Under the pieces are notes generated by a model. It saw only the letters and a list, made by a program, of their open reading frames with translations. It ran no database searches and was not told the origin of the DNA. Made by a program: the position numbers and the translations under genes. DNA of 64,000 nt from JAVKMO01 sp031539345 (GTDB lineage Bacteria; Bacteroidota; Bacteroidia; Chitinophagales; Chitinophagaceae), in assembly GCA_031539345.1 (NCBI GenBank), contig JAVKMO010000009.1, forward strand, positions 20,356-84,355, given 5' to 3'. Shown in pieces: positions 16,635-26,961 of the stretch (its first letter is position 1; each line of letters begins with the position of its first letter).

Positions 16635-18167
16635 TTAAAAAAAACCGAGTTTATTTTTATTGTAAGATATCAACATGTTTTTTGTTTGGCGATAATGATT
16701 GAGCATCATTAAATGATTTTCTCTGCCATAACCAGATTTTTTATAGCCACCGAATGGTGCATGTGCAGGATAAGCATGATAACAATTGACCCATACTCTA
16801 CCAGCTTCTATTGCACGAGGCACTTGATATAATTCATGTGCATCTCTTGACCAAACGCCAGCACCCAAGCCATACAAAGTGTCGTTTGCAATGGCCACGG
16901 CTTCTTCTGTCGTTTTAAAAGTAGTTACAGAGGTTACGGGTCCAAAAATTTCTTCTTGGAAAATTCTCATTTTATTATTGCCCTTAAAGATGGTTGGTGC
17001 GATGTAATAGCCGCCTGCTAATTCACCAGTCATGCTCATTGTATGTCCGCCAGTTAATACTTCAGCCCCTTCTTTTTTTCCAATGTCAAAATAAGATTGT
17101 ATTTTTTCGTATTGATCATTTGAGACTTGCGAGCCTTGCATGGTTGCATTGTTGAGCGGATGCCCTACGGTAATGGCTTTTGTACGTTGAATAACACGTT
17201 CCATAAATTTATCATACACTTTTTCATGTACTAAAATACGAGACGGGCAAGTACAAACTTCGCCTTGATTAAGTGCAAATAATACTGCCCCTTCAACACA
17301 TTTATCAAAATAGGCATCGTCTTCATTGGCAATACTTTCAAAAAAAATATTGGGCGATTTGCCTCCCAATTCCATTGTTACAGGAATAATATTTTCAGAC
17401 GCATATTGTAAAATTAGTCTGCCTGTGGTTGTTTCTCCTGTAAAAGCAATCTTTGCAACGCGTTTAGATTGTGCTAAAGGTTTTCCAGCTTCAGGACCAA
17501 AACCGTTTACGACGTTAATCACGCCGGGTGGCACAATATCTTTTAATAATTCCATCAATACTAAAATAGAAACAGGCGTTTGTTCGGCTGGTTTAATGAC
17601 TGTACAACAACCTGCGGCTAATACGGGGGCTAATTTCCACGTTGCCATTAACAAAGGAAAATTCCACGGAATAATTTGCCCAACAACACCAAGCGGTTCA
17701 CGAATAATAAGCGACAAAGTATGTTCGTCTAATTCAGATGCAGTGCCTTCTTCAGCTCTAATCACACCACCGAAATATCGAAAATGGTCAATACACAAAG
17801 CAATGTCTGCATGGAAAGTTTCACGGTAAGGTTTGCCATTTTCTACAGCTTCCACGCGGGCCAAAAAATCATGATTTTGTTCGATTCTATCGGCAATTTT
17901 AAACAGCAAATTACTGCGTTCCGTCGCACTTGTTTTTTTCCACGTTGCAAACGCGTGGTGTGCGGCATCTAAGGCTTTATCAATGTCTTTTTCATTTGAG
18001 CGAGCAACCTTACAAAAAGGCTTTCCATCAATTGGAGAAATGTTATCAAAATATTGACCCTCTACAGGAGCAACCCATTGACCGCCGATATAATTATCGT
18101 ACTTGTCTTTGAATTTTGGACGTTCTACATTGGCTGTAGTAATGATATTGTTGTGTTGTGTACTCAT
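16635..18167 (-). CDS. Aldehyde dehydrogenase (AldB/ExaC-like)
   Basis: NAD(P)-dependent aldehyde dehydrogenase of 509 residues from the ATG at 18167. I rejected the longer frame to 18218 because its first 17 residues are not conserved and the standard leader sits before 18167. Catalytic Glu266 is in MELGGKSPN and nucleophile Cys305 is in NQGEVCTCPSR. PWNFPLLMATWKLAPVLAAGC matches the NAD-binding region. The C-terminal PFGGYKKSGYGREN is typical of acetaldehyde dehydrogenases of the AldB/ExaC/AcoD group. Its neighbours, an AraC regulator on the other strand and DUF779 downstream, are the usual context, so it probably oxidises acetaldehyde or related aldehydes under AraC control. Confidence 0.93.
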   Translation of the reverse strand: MSTQHNNIITTANVERPKFKDKYDNYIGGQWVAPVEGQYFDNISPIDGKPFCKVARSNEKDIDKALDAAHHAFATWKKTSATERSNLLFKIADRIEQNHDFLARVEAVENGKPYRETFHADIALCIDHFRYFGGVIRAEEGTASELDEHTLSLIIREPLGVVGQIIPWNFPLLMATWKLAPVLAAGCCTVIKPAEQTPVSILVLMELLKDIVPPGVINVVNGFGPEAGKPLAQSKRVAKIAFTGETTTGRLILQYASENIIPVTMELGGKSPNIFFESIANEDDAYFDKCVEGAVLFALNQGEVCTCPSRILVHEKVYDKFMERVIQRTKAITVGHPLNNATMQGSQVSNDQYEKIQSYFDIGKKEGAEVLTGGHTMSMTGELAGGYYIAPTIFKGNNKMRIFQEEIFGPVTSVTTFKTTEEAVAIANDTLYGLGAGVWSRDAHELYQVPRAIEAGRVWVNCYHAYPAHAPFGGYKKSGYGRENHLMMLNHYRQTKNMLISYNKNKLGFF

Positions 18168-18383
18168 AAAGAATTCAATTTTAAAGTGAACAAAATGGTA
18201 TAAAAAACAATTTGTCAAAATTGATTGGCAAAAACGAACGCACTATTCTGTGAGTATAGAAAAATGTTTTAATAGTATTTTTTTTCTTACGCATGAAGAA
18301 TTCAAAAAAATAACTTTTTTTATTTCTATTTATATACACGTGCTTGACACCAAAAATAAACACTCACTTTAAAATTCTTTTTT
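18168..18383. promoter_or_regulatory. Divergent control region between aldehyde dehydrogenase and AraC regulator
   Basis: The 216 bp between the two divergent genes must hold both promoters. On the minus strand TTGACAAATTG lies about 17 bases before TACCATTTTG, a passable Bacteroidota-type promoter, followed by the leader TTCACTTTAAAATTGA. An imperfect palindrome AATTTGTCAAAATT (about 18211-18224) is a possible regulator site. On the plus strand the AraC gene is preceded by CACTTTAAAATTC. These assignments are by eye only. Confidence 0.4.
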
Positions 18384-19301
18384 ATGGATAAAAAAAATAT
18401 CCCTTCGGTATTTCATACTGCTGATTCTCAAGAACTAAGTACATGGGTTGAAAACAAAACCACCTTTAACAGCAATTTTGCACAGTTTTCTTTTTTTGAA
18501 ACCTTCACCCCTGCTTATGATTTTCATTTAAAGTTTAATGCGATTAGTTTTATCCATATGTTAGAAGGGAAAAAAGTGATGCATATTAACGAGTCTTCAT
18601 TTGATTATTTTCCGAATGAGTCGATTTTGTTAAAGCCGAATGAAAAGATGCTCATTGATTTTCCTATCGCCTCTGAATATGAACCTACGCGTTGTATCGC
18701 ATTGACGATTTGTGATGATTTTTTAAAAAGAAATATTAACCGACACAACGAATTTTACAAAAAAATAAATGACAAAAATGGTTGGCATTTGGACTTGAAA
18801 AAAGATTTCAATGTCATGAAAGATGAGATGTTAGACTTTGCGATCAAACGCTTATTGCACGTGTTTAAAATGCCATTGCCACAAAAAGATTTTTTTATGA
18901 AAAATGCAATTAAAGAATTACTCATCTTATTGATGCAATGCAGTAACAGAGATTTTATTATTACACATTCTTTAGACAACGCAAATAAAAATCGATTTGC
19001 CTATACGGTTCAATACATCAAAGACCATATTAGCGAACCGATAGATTTAGAAGTTCTATTCAAAAAAACAATGTTGTGTAAGTCATTATTTTTCAAATCG
19101 TTTAAGGAAGAATTAGGTGTTACGCCAATGGAATTTATTATGCAAGAGAAGCTGAACTATGCCAAACATTTAATTACAAACACAAACTTATCCATTAACG
19201 CAATTGCCTTTCAATGCGGTTTTGAAAACACTTCACACTTTACCCAACGGTTTAAAAAACAATTTTCTTTAGTGCCAACACAGATGCGACAAAATGGGTG
19301 A
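18384..19301 (+). CDS. AraC family transcriptional regulator
   Basis: A 305-residue regulator. The C-terminal 100 residues (about 200-302) form the AraC/XylS double helix-turn-helix: the first around IDLEVLFKKTMLCKSLFFKSFK with GVTPMEFIMQEKLNYAKHLI, and the second in LSINAIAFQCGFENTSHFTQRFKKQF, ending in the usual PTQMR. The N-terminal 190 residues form an effector-binding domain typical of the regulators found beside Bacteroidota aldehyde dehydrogenases. It is transcribed away from the dehydrogenase gene, which it most likely controls in response to an aldehyde or related signal. Confidence 0.9.
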   Translation: MDKKNIPSVFHTADSQELSTWVENKTTFNSNFAQFSFFETFTPAYDFHLKFNAISFIHMLEGKKVMHINESSFDYFPNESILLKPNEKMLIDFPIASEYEPTRCIALTICDDFLKRNINRHNEFYKKINDKNGWHLDLKKDFNVMKDEMLDFAIKRLLHVFKMPLPQKDFFMKNAIKELLILLMQCSNRDFIITHSLDNANKNRFAYTVQYIKDHISEPIDLEVLFKKTMLCKSLFFKSFKEELGVTPMEFIMQEKLNYAKHLITNTNLSINAIAFQCGFENTSHFTQRFKKQFSLVPTQMRQNG

Positions 19302-19317
19302 ACCCCAATCAAAAAAA

Positions 19318-19350
19318 CACGCAAAGAATCTTAGCCCGCATCTTTGCGTG
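19318..19350. terminator. Strong bidirectional hairpin between araC-like gene and pyc
   Basis: A perfect 10 bp stem, CACGCAAAGA with TCTTTGCGTG, encloses a 13-base loop. It lies 16 bp after the AraC gene and 32 bp beyond the end of the convergent pyc gene. A run of seven A (19311-19317) precedes it, which would give the U-tract for the pyc transcript. Confidence 0.8.
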
Positions 19351-19382
19351 AATCAGTATGGATACTTAAAAACAGATACTCC

Positions 19383-22300
19383 TTACTTTTTCTCGGTTGC
19401 CATTTCTATCACCCAATCATTTTGTTCAACAACATTTCCGGCAACTAAAATCACTTTTGAAATTGTTCCGTTAAAAGGTGCTTCAACAATACTTTCCATT
19501 TTCATGGCTTCGATAACAAAAAGCGGATCGCCTTTTTTTATTTTTTGTTTTTCTGTTACAAGTATGCGTGAAAGTTTTCCTTGTAGTGGTGAACCAATAT
19601 CTTCTTGTTTACTGGCTTTCGCATTGGCTTTAAATTCTACTTTAATTTTATGGTCTTTGATTTTGATATTGCGTAATTGTCCATTTAATTCAAAAGAAAC
19701 AATGCAAATTCCTTTGTCATCGGGTTTGCTTGTATTGAGATAACGAATGATAATTGTTTTGCCTTCAGCAATCGTCAAAACAACCTCTTCGTTGGCTTTT
19801 AAACCATAATAAAATAAAGGGGTAGGAAGAATACTTAGGTCGCCAAACAAACTTTTACTATTAAAAAAATCTTCAAAAACTTTAGGATACATTTTGTAAG
19901 ACAAGTAATCTAATATGCCATTTGCTTTTGGAAATTGCTGTAAAAATTGTTCTAATTCAACAGTAAAATCAATGGGTTTTAAATGGGCATTCGGTCTTTC
20001 TGTATAAGGTTTTTCATTTTTCAAAATGATTTTTTGTAACTCCTTTGGAAAGCCTCCTGTTGGTTGTCCTAAATCACCTTTAAAAAAGCCTTTTACAGAT
20101 TCTGGGAAAGAGAGGGTTGCTCCTTTTTCAAAAATATCTTGCTCGGTCAATTTGTTTGAAGTCATAAAAATTGCCATATCACCAACAACTTTTGATGACG
20201 GCGTAACTTTTACAATATCGCCGAACATTTTATTCGCTGTACTATAATTTTCTACCAATACTTCAAATTTATCAGCTACGCCAAGTGCTTGTGCTTGTTG
20301 AACAAGGTTGGTATATTGTCCGCCAGGAATTTCATGTTGATATACTTCAGCTGTTCCGCTTTTCATATCAGCTTCAAAAGGAAAATAATATTTGCGTACA
20401 GCGTCCCAATAACGTGAGTGAGCGTTCAAACTATTCATGTTGATGGGGTTTTCGCGTGGATGATTTTTCATCATTTCTGCAAACGAGTTAAAGTTAGGTT
20501 GTGAAGTTAGCCCAGAAACAGAAGCAAGCGCAACATCAACAATATGTACACCTGCGTCAATCGCTTTTAAATAAGTTGTGCTTTGAATCGACGACGTGTC
20601 ATGTGTATGCAAATGAATGGGAAGGCTAACGGCTTTTGATAAAGCAGGTATCAATTTTTCTGCGGCTAAAGGCTTTAATAATCCTGACATATCTTTAATG
20701 GCAAGAATGTGAGCACCTGCATCTTCCAATTGCTTTGCCATATCAACATAATATTGAAGGTTGTATTTTTTGTTTGTGAGTACGTCTCCAGTATAACAAA
20801 TGGCGGCTTCTGCAATTCCTCCAGTTTTTTCTCTTACGGCTTTGATGCTCACTTTCATGGCTTCTATCCAATTTAAAGAGTCAAAAATTCTAAATACATC
20901 AATGCCATTTTCTGAAGACTGTTCGATAAATTTTTCAATTAAATTATCTGGATACGCAGAATATCCAACTGCATTTGAGCCTCGTATGAGCATTTGCAAA
21001 AGCATATTGGGCATGGCTTTTCTCAGTGCTTGTAGGCGTTTCCACGGACATTCGTGTAAAAACCTCATGCTTACGTCAAAGGTTGCTCCTCCCCACACTT
21101 CCATAGAAAATAATTGTGGATGTTGTTGTGCAAATGCAGAAGCTACTTTTAAAAAATCATACGTTCTAAATCGCGTTGCCGCAAGCGATTGATGTGCGTC
21201 TCGGAATGTGGTGTCGGTGTATAAAATTTGTTTCTGATTTTTTACCCAAGTTAAAAATTGGTCTCTTCCCATTTCAGAAAGTCGATTTTTATTGCCAATT
21301 GGAAAAGGCAATGCTGGGTTGTATTGTGGAACAATTGGTTGAACAAAATTTTGTTTTTCTATTTTGCCAATATCAGCATGTCCGTTTACAATAATGTCTG
21401 CGATATAGTATAAATTTTTTGTACTCCTGTCGCCTTGAGGTTTTATTTTCATCACCTCTGGGTGGGTGGCAATAAAAGGCACGGTTACTTTTCCTGCTTT
21501 AAATTCTTCGTGTTGCAATACGTTGAGTAAAAAAGGAATATTGGTTTTTACGCCTCTAATTTTAAATTCAGTCAAGGCACGAATACTTTTTTCTATTGCT
21601 AATTGAAAGGTATCGGCATGGCTTGTTACTTTTACAAGAAGAGAGTCAAAATAAGGTGAGATTTTTTTGCCTGTATAGGTGCTTCCTTCGTCTAAACGAA
21701 TGCCGTAACCGCCAGCGTTTCTATAATGTGCAAGTGTTCCAAAATCTGGTTTGAAATTATTTTCAGGGTCTTCGGTTGTAATTCTACACTGCACCGCAAA
21801 GCCGTTGATTTTAATTTCTTTTTGTGATTGAATATGAATTTTTGGGTCATCTAAGCGAAGTCCTTCAGCAATTAAAATTTGTGAGCGAACCAAATCTATC
21901 CCTGTAATTTCTTCTGTAATGGTATGCTCTACTTGAATGCGTGGATTCACTTCTATAAAAAAAATGTTTTCATCTGTGTCCACCAAAAACTCTACTGTTC
22001 CTGCATTTGAATAAGCAACTTCTTTGCCAATTTTAATGGCATAGTCATATAATTTTTGTCTTGTCTCTAATTTCAAATTTACTGATGGAGCAATTTCTAT
22101 TACCTTTTGATAACGCCTTTGTAAAGAACAATCTCTTTCAAAAAGATGTACCAAATTGCCGTGTTGGTCTCCAAGCAATTGCACTTCAATATGCTTTGGA
22201 TTATCAACAAATTTTTCGATAAACATGGTGTCATTTCCAAAAGCATTTGCTGCTTCATTGCGTGCTTCTGTCAATAGTTTGGGTAATTCTTCTTTTGTTC

Positions 22301-22823
22301 TTACCACACGCATACCCCTTCCACCACCGCCAGCAACAGCTTTTAGCATAATGGGATAACCCATTCTTTGTGCTTCTTCGTGTGCAATTTCAATGCTTGT
22401 AATATTTTGTTTGCTGTCGTCTATCATTGGAACACCACAACGTTGTGCTATTTTTTTTGCAGCCACTTTATCTCCCAGTGCATCCATAGCCGCAACTGGA
22501 GGACCTATAAAAATAATGCCCTCTCTTTGACACGCTTTTACAAATTCTACATTTTCTGATAAAAAGCCATATCCCGGATGAATGGCATCAATATTTTTTT
22601 CTTTTGCTAAACGAACAATTTCTTCAATGTTTAAATAGGGTTTTAAAGGCTCGTCATTATTTCCAATTTGATAAGATTCGTCGGCTTTGTAACGGTGCAT
22701 AGAATATCTGTCTTCATGCGTATAAATGGCGATTGTTTGAATTTTTAATTCAGAGGCTGCACGCATCACACGGATAGCAATTTCACTACGGTTGGCAACT
22801 AAGAGTCTTTTAATTGGTCTCAT
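19383..22823 (-). CDS. pyc: Pyruvate carboxylase
   Basis: Biotin enzyme that carboxylates pyruvate to oxaloacetate to refill the TCA cycle. All four regions are in one 1146-residue chain: biotin carboxylase (about 1-450, with MLKAVAGGGGRGMRVV and EVNPRIQVEHTITEE), carboxyltransferase TIM barrel (about 530-800, with YTDTTFRDAHQSLAATR and LHTHDTSS), the linking PYC domain, and the C-terminal biotinyl domain with AMKME, where Lys1108 carries biotin. The intact length argues against general frame errors in this assembly. It is transcribed alone, convergent with the AraC gene. Confidence 0.96.
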   Translation of the reverse strand: MRPIKRLLVANRSEIAIRVMRAASELKIQTIAIYTHEDRYSMHRYKADESYQIGNNDEPLKPYLNIEEIVRLAKEKNIDAIHPGYGFLSENVEFVKACQREGIIFIGPPVAAMDALGDKVAAKKIAQRCGVPMIDDSKQNITSIEIAHEEAQRMGYPIMLKAVAGGGGRGMRVVRTKEELPKLLTEARNEAANAFGNDTMFIEKFVDNPKHIEVQLLGDQHGNLVHLFERDCSLQRRYQKVIEIAPSVNLKLETRQKLYDYAIKIGKEVAYSNAGTVEFLVDTDENIFFIEVNPRIQVEHTITEEITGIDLVRSQILIAEGLRLDDPKIHIQSQKEIKINGFAVQCRITTEDPENNFKPDFGTLAHYRNAGGYGIRLDEGSTYTGKKISPYFDSLLVKVTSHADTFQLAIEKSIRALTEFKIRGVKTNIPFLLNVLQHEEFKAGKVTVPFIATHPEVMKIKPQGDRSTKNLYYIADIIVNGHADIGKIEKQNFVQPIVPQYNPALPFPIGNKNRLSEMGRDQFLTWVKNQKQILYTDTTFRDAHQSLAATRFRTYDFLKVASAFAQQHPQLFSMEVWGGATFDVSMRFLHECPWKRLQALRKAMPNMLLQMLIRGSNAVGYSAYPDNLIEKFIEQSSENGIDVFRIFDSLNWIEAMKVSIKAVREKTGGIAEAAICYTGDVLTNKKYNLQYYVDMAKQLEDAGAHILAIKDMSGLLKPLAAEKLIPALSKAVSLPIHLHTHDTSSIQSTTYLKAIDAGVHIVDVALASVSGLTSQPNFNSFAEMMKNHPRENPINMNSLNAHSRYWDAVRKYYFPFEADMKSGTAEVYQHEIPGGQYTNLVQQAQALGVADKFEVLVENYSTANKMFGDIVKVTPSSKVVGDMAIFMTSNKLTEQDIFEKGATLSFPESVKGFFKGDLGQPTGGFPKELQKIILKNEKPYTERPNAHLKPIDFTVELEQFLQQFPKANGILDYLSYKMYPKVFEDFFNSKSLFGDLSILPTPLFYYGLKANEEVVLTIAEGKTIIIRYLNTSKPDDKGICIVSFELNGQLRNIKIKDHKIKVEFKANAKASKQEDIGSPLQGKLSRILVTEKQKIKKGDPLFVIEAMKMESIVEAPFNGTISKVILVAGNVVEQNDWVIEMATEKK

Positions 22824-23049
22824 AAAAATGAATAAAATTTTAAATAAAAAAAACGTGTCTATCGAAAATAACCAGAAAAATAAGAACGATTTGTTTTTAA
22901 TTTATTTTTGTTTTCGACAAAATCCGTTATCCAAAATATTGGCATAAGATGAACAATTAAAACAAAACGATAATGAATAGTAGAGACTTTTTGATAAGCC
23001 TCTTAGAAAAAATAATATTGCATGATTAAACATTGTTAAGTTTTTAGTT

Positions 23050-23523
23050 ATGCAAAAAATTGCACTCTTTCCTGGCACCTTTGACCCGATTACACGTGGG
23101 CATACAGACATTATTCAAAGAGCCTTGCCGCTGTTTGAAAAAATTTATATTGGCATAGGCAACAACACTTCTAAAAAACCTATGTTTAGTTGCGAAAAAA
23201 GAAAAGAATGGATAGACAAGGTGTTTGAGAACGAAGAAAAAGTAACGTCGATTATTTATTCTGGTCTTACGATTCAATGTTGTGAAAAGTTAAATGCCAA
23301 TTTTATTTTAAGAGGCATTCGATTTATTGCTGATTTTGAGTACGAAAAAACTATTGCAGATACCAATCGCATATTAAATCCAAAAATAGAAACCATTATT
23401 TTAACTGGCGAACCGAAGTATAATTTTATCGCTTCTTCTATTGTGCGAGATTTAATTATTCATAAGGGCAATATTGAACAATTTGTTCCAAGCGTTATCG
23501 TATCTTCTCTCCTTTCTCTGTAA
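23050..23523 (+). CDS. coaD: Phosphopantetheine adenylyltransferase
   Basis: CoaD makes dephospho-CoA from 4'-phosphopantetheine and ATP, the penultimate step of coenzyme A synthesis. The 157-residue protein has the nucleotidyltransferase signature PGTFDPITRGHTDII (residues about 8-22, with the HxGH-type TRGH), the LRGIRFIADFEYE segment and the C-terminal FIASSIVRDLI. Length is normal. uppS follows 35 bp later on the same strand, so the two probably share a transcript. Confidence 0.94.
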   Translation: MQKIALFPGTFDPITRGHTDIIQRALPLFEKIYIGIGNNTSKKPMFSCEKRKEWIDKVFENEEKVTSIIYSGLTIQCCEKLNANFILRGIRFIADFEYEKTIADTNRILNPKIETIILTGEPKYNFIASSIVRDLIIHKGNIEQFVPSVIVSSLLSL

Positions 23524-23558
23524 TATTTATATCTTCACCTTGATTTAATCCATTCATT

Positions 23559-24308
23559 ATGGCTTCTTTTTTAGAACAACTTGATATGACAAAACTGCCA
23601 CAACATATTGCCATTATCATGGATGGCAATGGTCGATGGGCAAATGAAAAAGGTCAAGAACGAATTCATGGGCACGCCCAGGGGGTGGAAAGTGTGCGAG
23701 CGATTACACAAGCCGTTGCAAAGTTGAAAATTCCTTATTTAACGTTGTATTCTTTTTCTACAGAAAATTGGAGTCGCCCACAAGAAGAGGTGATGCATTT
23801 GATGAATTTGCTTGCGGAGTCTTTAGAAAAAGAATTTGAAACACTCAATCAAAATAATATTCGTCTGCATACAATTGGTGATTTGAAAAAATTGCCCCTT
23901 CAGACACAACAAAAGATTGAACAAGTTATCACCCAAACAAAAAACAATACACATTTAAATTTGGTGATGGCATTAAATTATAGCTCTCGCTGGGAAATTC
24001 ACGCTGCTGTACAACGGATTGCTCAAGATGTTGAAGACAAAAAAATGACACCTACTATTTCACAAGAACAATTTGAAAGCTATTTAGCAACAGCTGGTAT
24101 GCCAGAACCAGAATTGTTAATTCGGACAGGTGGTGAACAACGCATTAGCAATTTTTTACTCTATCAAGTTGCCTATACAGAACTTTATTTCACCGAAACT
24201 TATTGGCCCGATTTTAGAGAAGATAATTTATACGCTGCACTTTTAGACTTTCAAAAAAGAGAACGTCGTTTTGGAAAAACAAGCCAACAAATTCAGGATA
24301 ACCAATAA
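23559..24308 (+). CDS. uppS: Undecaprenyl diphosphate synthase (isoprenyl transferase)
   Basis: Cis-prenyltransferase making the C55 lipid carrier for peptidoglycan and other glycans. The 249-residue product has the diphosphate-binding motif IMDGNGRWA (about residues 20-28, catalytic Asp22), the LYSFSTENWSRP segment (about 67-78) and the C-terminal LLIRTGGEQRISNFLLYQVAYTELYF (about 187-212). Length is standard. The start at 23559 gives a conventional N-terminus. The next gene's chosen ATG lies 34 bp after its stop. Confidence 0.95.
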   Translation: MASFLEQLDMTKLPQHIAIIMDGNGRWANEKGQERIHGHAQGVESVRAITQAVAKLKIPYLTLYSFSTENWSRPQEEVMHLMNLLAESLEKEFETLNQNNIRLHTIGDLKKLPLQTQQKIEQVITQTKNNTHLNLVMALNYSSRWEIHAAVQRIAQDVEDKKMTPTISQEQFESYLATAGMPEPELLIRTGGEQRISNFLLYQVAYTELYFTETYWPDFREDNLYAALLDFQKRERRFGKTSQQIQDNQ

Positions 24309-24342
24309 AATAAACAGGCAATTTTACATCAAAAAACATACT

Positions 24343-25260
24343 ATGAAAAAAATATGGACACTGCTGATGCTGTTGAACGTAACAAGTGTTGCGGTAGGGC
24401 AAACAGATTATGATGGTATTATGATGGCGAAAAAAAATTTATGTATCGGCCCTTTGTATGGCTATAACAGCTGGGCAGATTATTGGGAAGGAAGCCTAAA
24501 ACGTAACAACGAAAATTTGGGCATCGTATCTACGAATACCGTCAGCATCATGGGCAACTATGGCATTAGCAAAACATTAAACATCCTCTTTAATGTGCCT
24601 TATATCAGCACCAAAGCGTCTGCTGGACAAATGATGGGACTCAGTGGCATGCAAGACGTTAGCCTTTGGCTTAAATGTGAAGCCTACAATAAAAAATGGG
24701 GTTCAGGTGTTTTTAGCGTATATACAATTGCCGGATTTTCTACTCCTATGCAGAATTATGTAAAAGATTTTTTACCCCTTTCTATTGGCTTGGGCAGCAC
24801 GAATGGAATAATAAGGGCATTGGTAGATTATGAATGGGACAAGTGGTTTGCCACCGCAGGCTACACATACACTTACAGAGGTAATATTAGCCTTGATAGA
24901 ACGGCTTATTTTACTACGCAAATGCACTATACCAATGTTGTTGCTATGCCAAATGTAAGTAGCCTAAATTTGAGATGTGGCTACCGACACAATGATAATA
25001 TTGCTGAAGTGTTTATAGAAGACATAAAAACCTTAGGAGGCTTTGATATTACCCTCAACAATATGCCTTTTCCAAGCAACAGAATGGATGCTACTCGTGT
25101 GGGAGGAGCTTTCAAATACAACATCAATTGGATAGATGGGTTATCGTTGGTGGGAAATATTTCTACAACAATAACGGGTCGAAACGTTGGCACTTCTACA
25201 GGCTTTGGAGGAGGCTTTTTTTACATCGTTGATTTCAATTCCAAAACAAAAAAATCTTAA
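24343..25260 (+). CDS. Putative outer-membrane beta-barrel protein
   Basis: A 305-residue protein starting at the ATG at 24343, which opens a clean signal sequence (MKKIWTLLMLLNVTSVAVGQ). An upstream in-frame start at 24271 would overlap uppS and bury the signal. The mature part alternates polar and hydrophobic residues, with many aromatic residues at strand ends and an aromatic strand near the C-terminus (GGGFFYIVDF), as in small outer-membrane barrels. It resembles the 'MetA-pathway of phenol degradation' barrel family in general look, but I cannot confirm this. The haloperoxidase-like lipoprotein follows after 70 bp, and the two may be co-expressed. Confidence 0.7.
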   Translation: MKKIWTLLMLLNVTSVAVGQTDYDGIMMAKKNLCIGPLYGYNSWADYWEGSLKRNNENLGIVSTNTVSIMGNYGISKTLNILFNVPYISTKASAGQMMGLSGMQDVSLWLKCEAYNKKWGSGVFSVYTIAGFSTPMQNYVKDFLPLSIGLGSTNGIIRALVDYEWDKWFATAGYTYTYRGNISLDRTAYFTTQMHYTNVVAMPNVSSLNLRCGYRHNDNIAEVFIEDIKTLGGFDITLNNMPFPSNRMDATRVGGAFKYNINWIDGLSLVGNISTTITGRNVGTSTGFGGGFFYIVDFNSKTKKS

Positions 25261-25330
25261 CAGCAAGAACGATTTTACTTGCACAAAACATTGTCATCAC
25301 ACCTTATCTTATTTGTAACGTCTAAAAAAC

Positions 25331-26875
25331 ATGATGAAAAAAATTTTTTTTATTGTTATTGTCGGACTTCTTTTTTTGAGTTCATGCACAAAAGATATTA
25401 ACGACAGGAGCCTCTCATTTCCTGCCTTGCAGCCAATTCGCTTAGATACCAATGCGGGAAGTTGGCTACCGATTTTATTAACCGCACCAAATGAATTCGC
25501 CTGTCCTGCTCCAATTGCAAATACAAATCCTGATTATATCGCACAGGTCAATGAAATAAAAAGTAGTCAAAAAAATATGACTGAAGATGACCGACAACAC
25601 CTTGCCTATTGGGGTGCTGGTGCGGTGCTAAGATGGAACGAAATTATGCGTGAATTGGTGGCGACTCATAATCTTGCACCACTTAATAATGGAGATGGAA
25701 CGTATCCTTTTCCTAATGCCAATAATCCATTGGCATATCCTTTATTTCCTTTTGCAAACCCACCTTATGCGGCAAGAGCCTACGCCTATCTAAGTGCCGC
25801 TATGTACGATGCTTTAATTGCAGCTACCTATTACAAACAATTGTATAAACGCGACGCACCTTATGTAAAAGATACTTCATTACAAGTCTTTATTCCAAAG
25901 TCTGTTCTGCCTTCTTATCCGAGTGAAGACGCTGTTGTCATTGGCGTTGCAATAGAGATGCTCAAATTGTTGTTTCCTGGAGACCAAGATTTTATACAAC
26001 AAAAAGCTTATGAACACAAGCGTTGCCGCTTATTGAGTGGTGCAAATGTGCGTAGTGATATGGAGGCAGGCGAAGCCTTAGGAAAAGCAGTAGCACAAAA
26101 ATTTGTCGTAAGGGCAAGAGCAGACCGCGCAGGCGCTGCCGTTGGCACTCAAGCTGTTTGGACACAAATGGAAACTGATTGTATCAAAAGAAATGAAATA
26201 CCTTGGGTGAGTTCAGAGTCGCCAAAACGACCGCCGATGTTGCCTTTGTTTGGAAAAGTAAAAGCGTTTCTCTTTGATAGTGCAACGCTTGTTACTCAGA
26301 TCCGTCCGATTCCTCCGCCTTCAACGTCGTCTAAACAATTTGCAGATGAGTTATCAGAAATTGAAAACATGAGCAAAAACCTAACAAGAGAACAAATTAG
26401 AATCGCACATTTTTGGTCAGACGGCATAGGCACTTATACACCGCCCGGTCATTGGAATGCAATTGCGTGCGAAGATTTTGTACGACTTAATTATAGTGAA
26501 ATGCGATGGGCAAGAAATTTGGCGTTGCTCAATATAAGTTTAATGGATGCAGGCATTGCCTGTTGGGATGCGAAATATGTATATTTCAATCCACGTCCTT
26601 CCGCAATAAAAAATAACATCAAAACAATTACGGGGCTACCGAATTTTCCTGCCTACATTTCAGGACACAGCACTTTTAGTGCTGCTGCTGCAACCATATT
26701 GGGTCATTTGATTCCTTCAAAAAATATCGCCTATCAAGCAATGGCAAAAGAAGCGTCAGACAGCCGTATATATGGTTCAATTCACTATCGAAGCGATTGC
26801 GAACAAGGAATGGTTACGGGTACGAAGGTGGGGACACTGGCTGTTCAACGTGCTTTAATTGATGGGGGCGAATAA
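25331..26875 (+). CDS. Vanadium-dependent haloperoxidase / PAP2-superfamily lipoprotein
   Basis: A 514-residue exported lipoprotein (signal ending FLSSC) of the vanadium haloperoxidase/PAP2 acid-phosphatase superfamily. The full three-part active-site signature is present: K-x6-RP in KYVYFNPRP, SGHS in ISGHSTFSAAAA, and SR-x5-H-x3-D in SRIYGSIHYRSD. These residues bind vanadate or phosphate. Whether it is a haloperoxidase or a phosphatase cannot be told from motifs alone. The large extra N-terminal region, with ARAYAYLSAAMYDALIA, is typical of the haloperoxidase-like branch common in Bacteroidota. Confidence 0.88.
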   Translation: MMKKIFFIVIVGLLFLSSCTKDINDRSLSFPALQPIRLDTNAGSWLPILLTAPNEFACPAPIANTNPDYIAQVNEIKSSQKNMTEDDRQHLAYWGAGAVLRWNEIMRELVATHNLAPLNNGDGTYPFPNANNPLAYPLFPFANPPYAARAYAYLSAAMYDALIAATYYKQLYKRDAPYVKDTSLQVFIPKSVLPSYPSEDAVVIGVAIEMLKLLFPGDQDFIQQKAYEHKRCRLLSGANVRSDMEAGEALGKAVAQKFVVRARADRAGAAVGTQAVWTQMETDCIKRNEIPWVSSESPKRPPMLPLFGKVKAFLFDSATLVTQIRPIPPPSTSSKQFADELSEIENMSKNLTREQIRIAHFWSDGIGTYTPPGHWNAIACEDFVRLNYSEMRWARNLALLNISLMDAGIACWDAKYVYFNPRPSAIKNNIKTITGLPNFPAYISGHSTFSAAAATILGHLIPSKNIAYQAMAKEASDSRIYGSIHYRSDCEQGMVTGTKVGTLAVQRALIDGGE

Positions 26876-26961
26876 GAAAGATAGATATGGTGAAGTTGAT
26901 GCCCCTCGACACAAAACCTAATTCAGTAAGATTGCAATAATGACAGACAAACACATTGAAC

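Noticed and set aside
24271..24342. Upstream start for the outer-membrane protein, overlapping uppS
   Set aside because: It would put 24 charged residues before a clean signal sequence. ATG 24343 is preferred.
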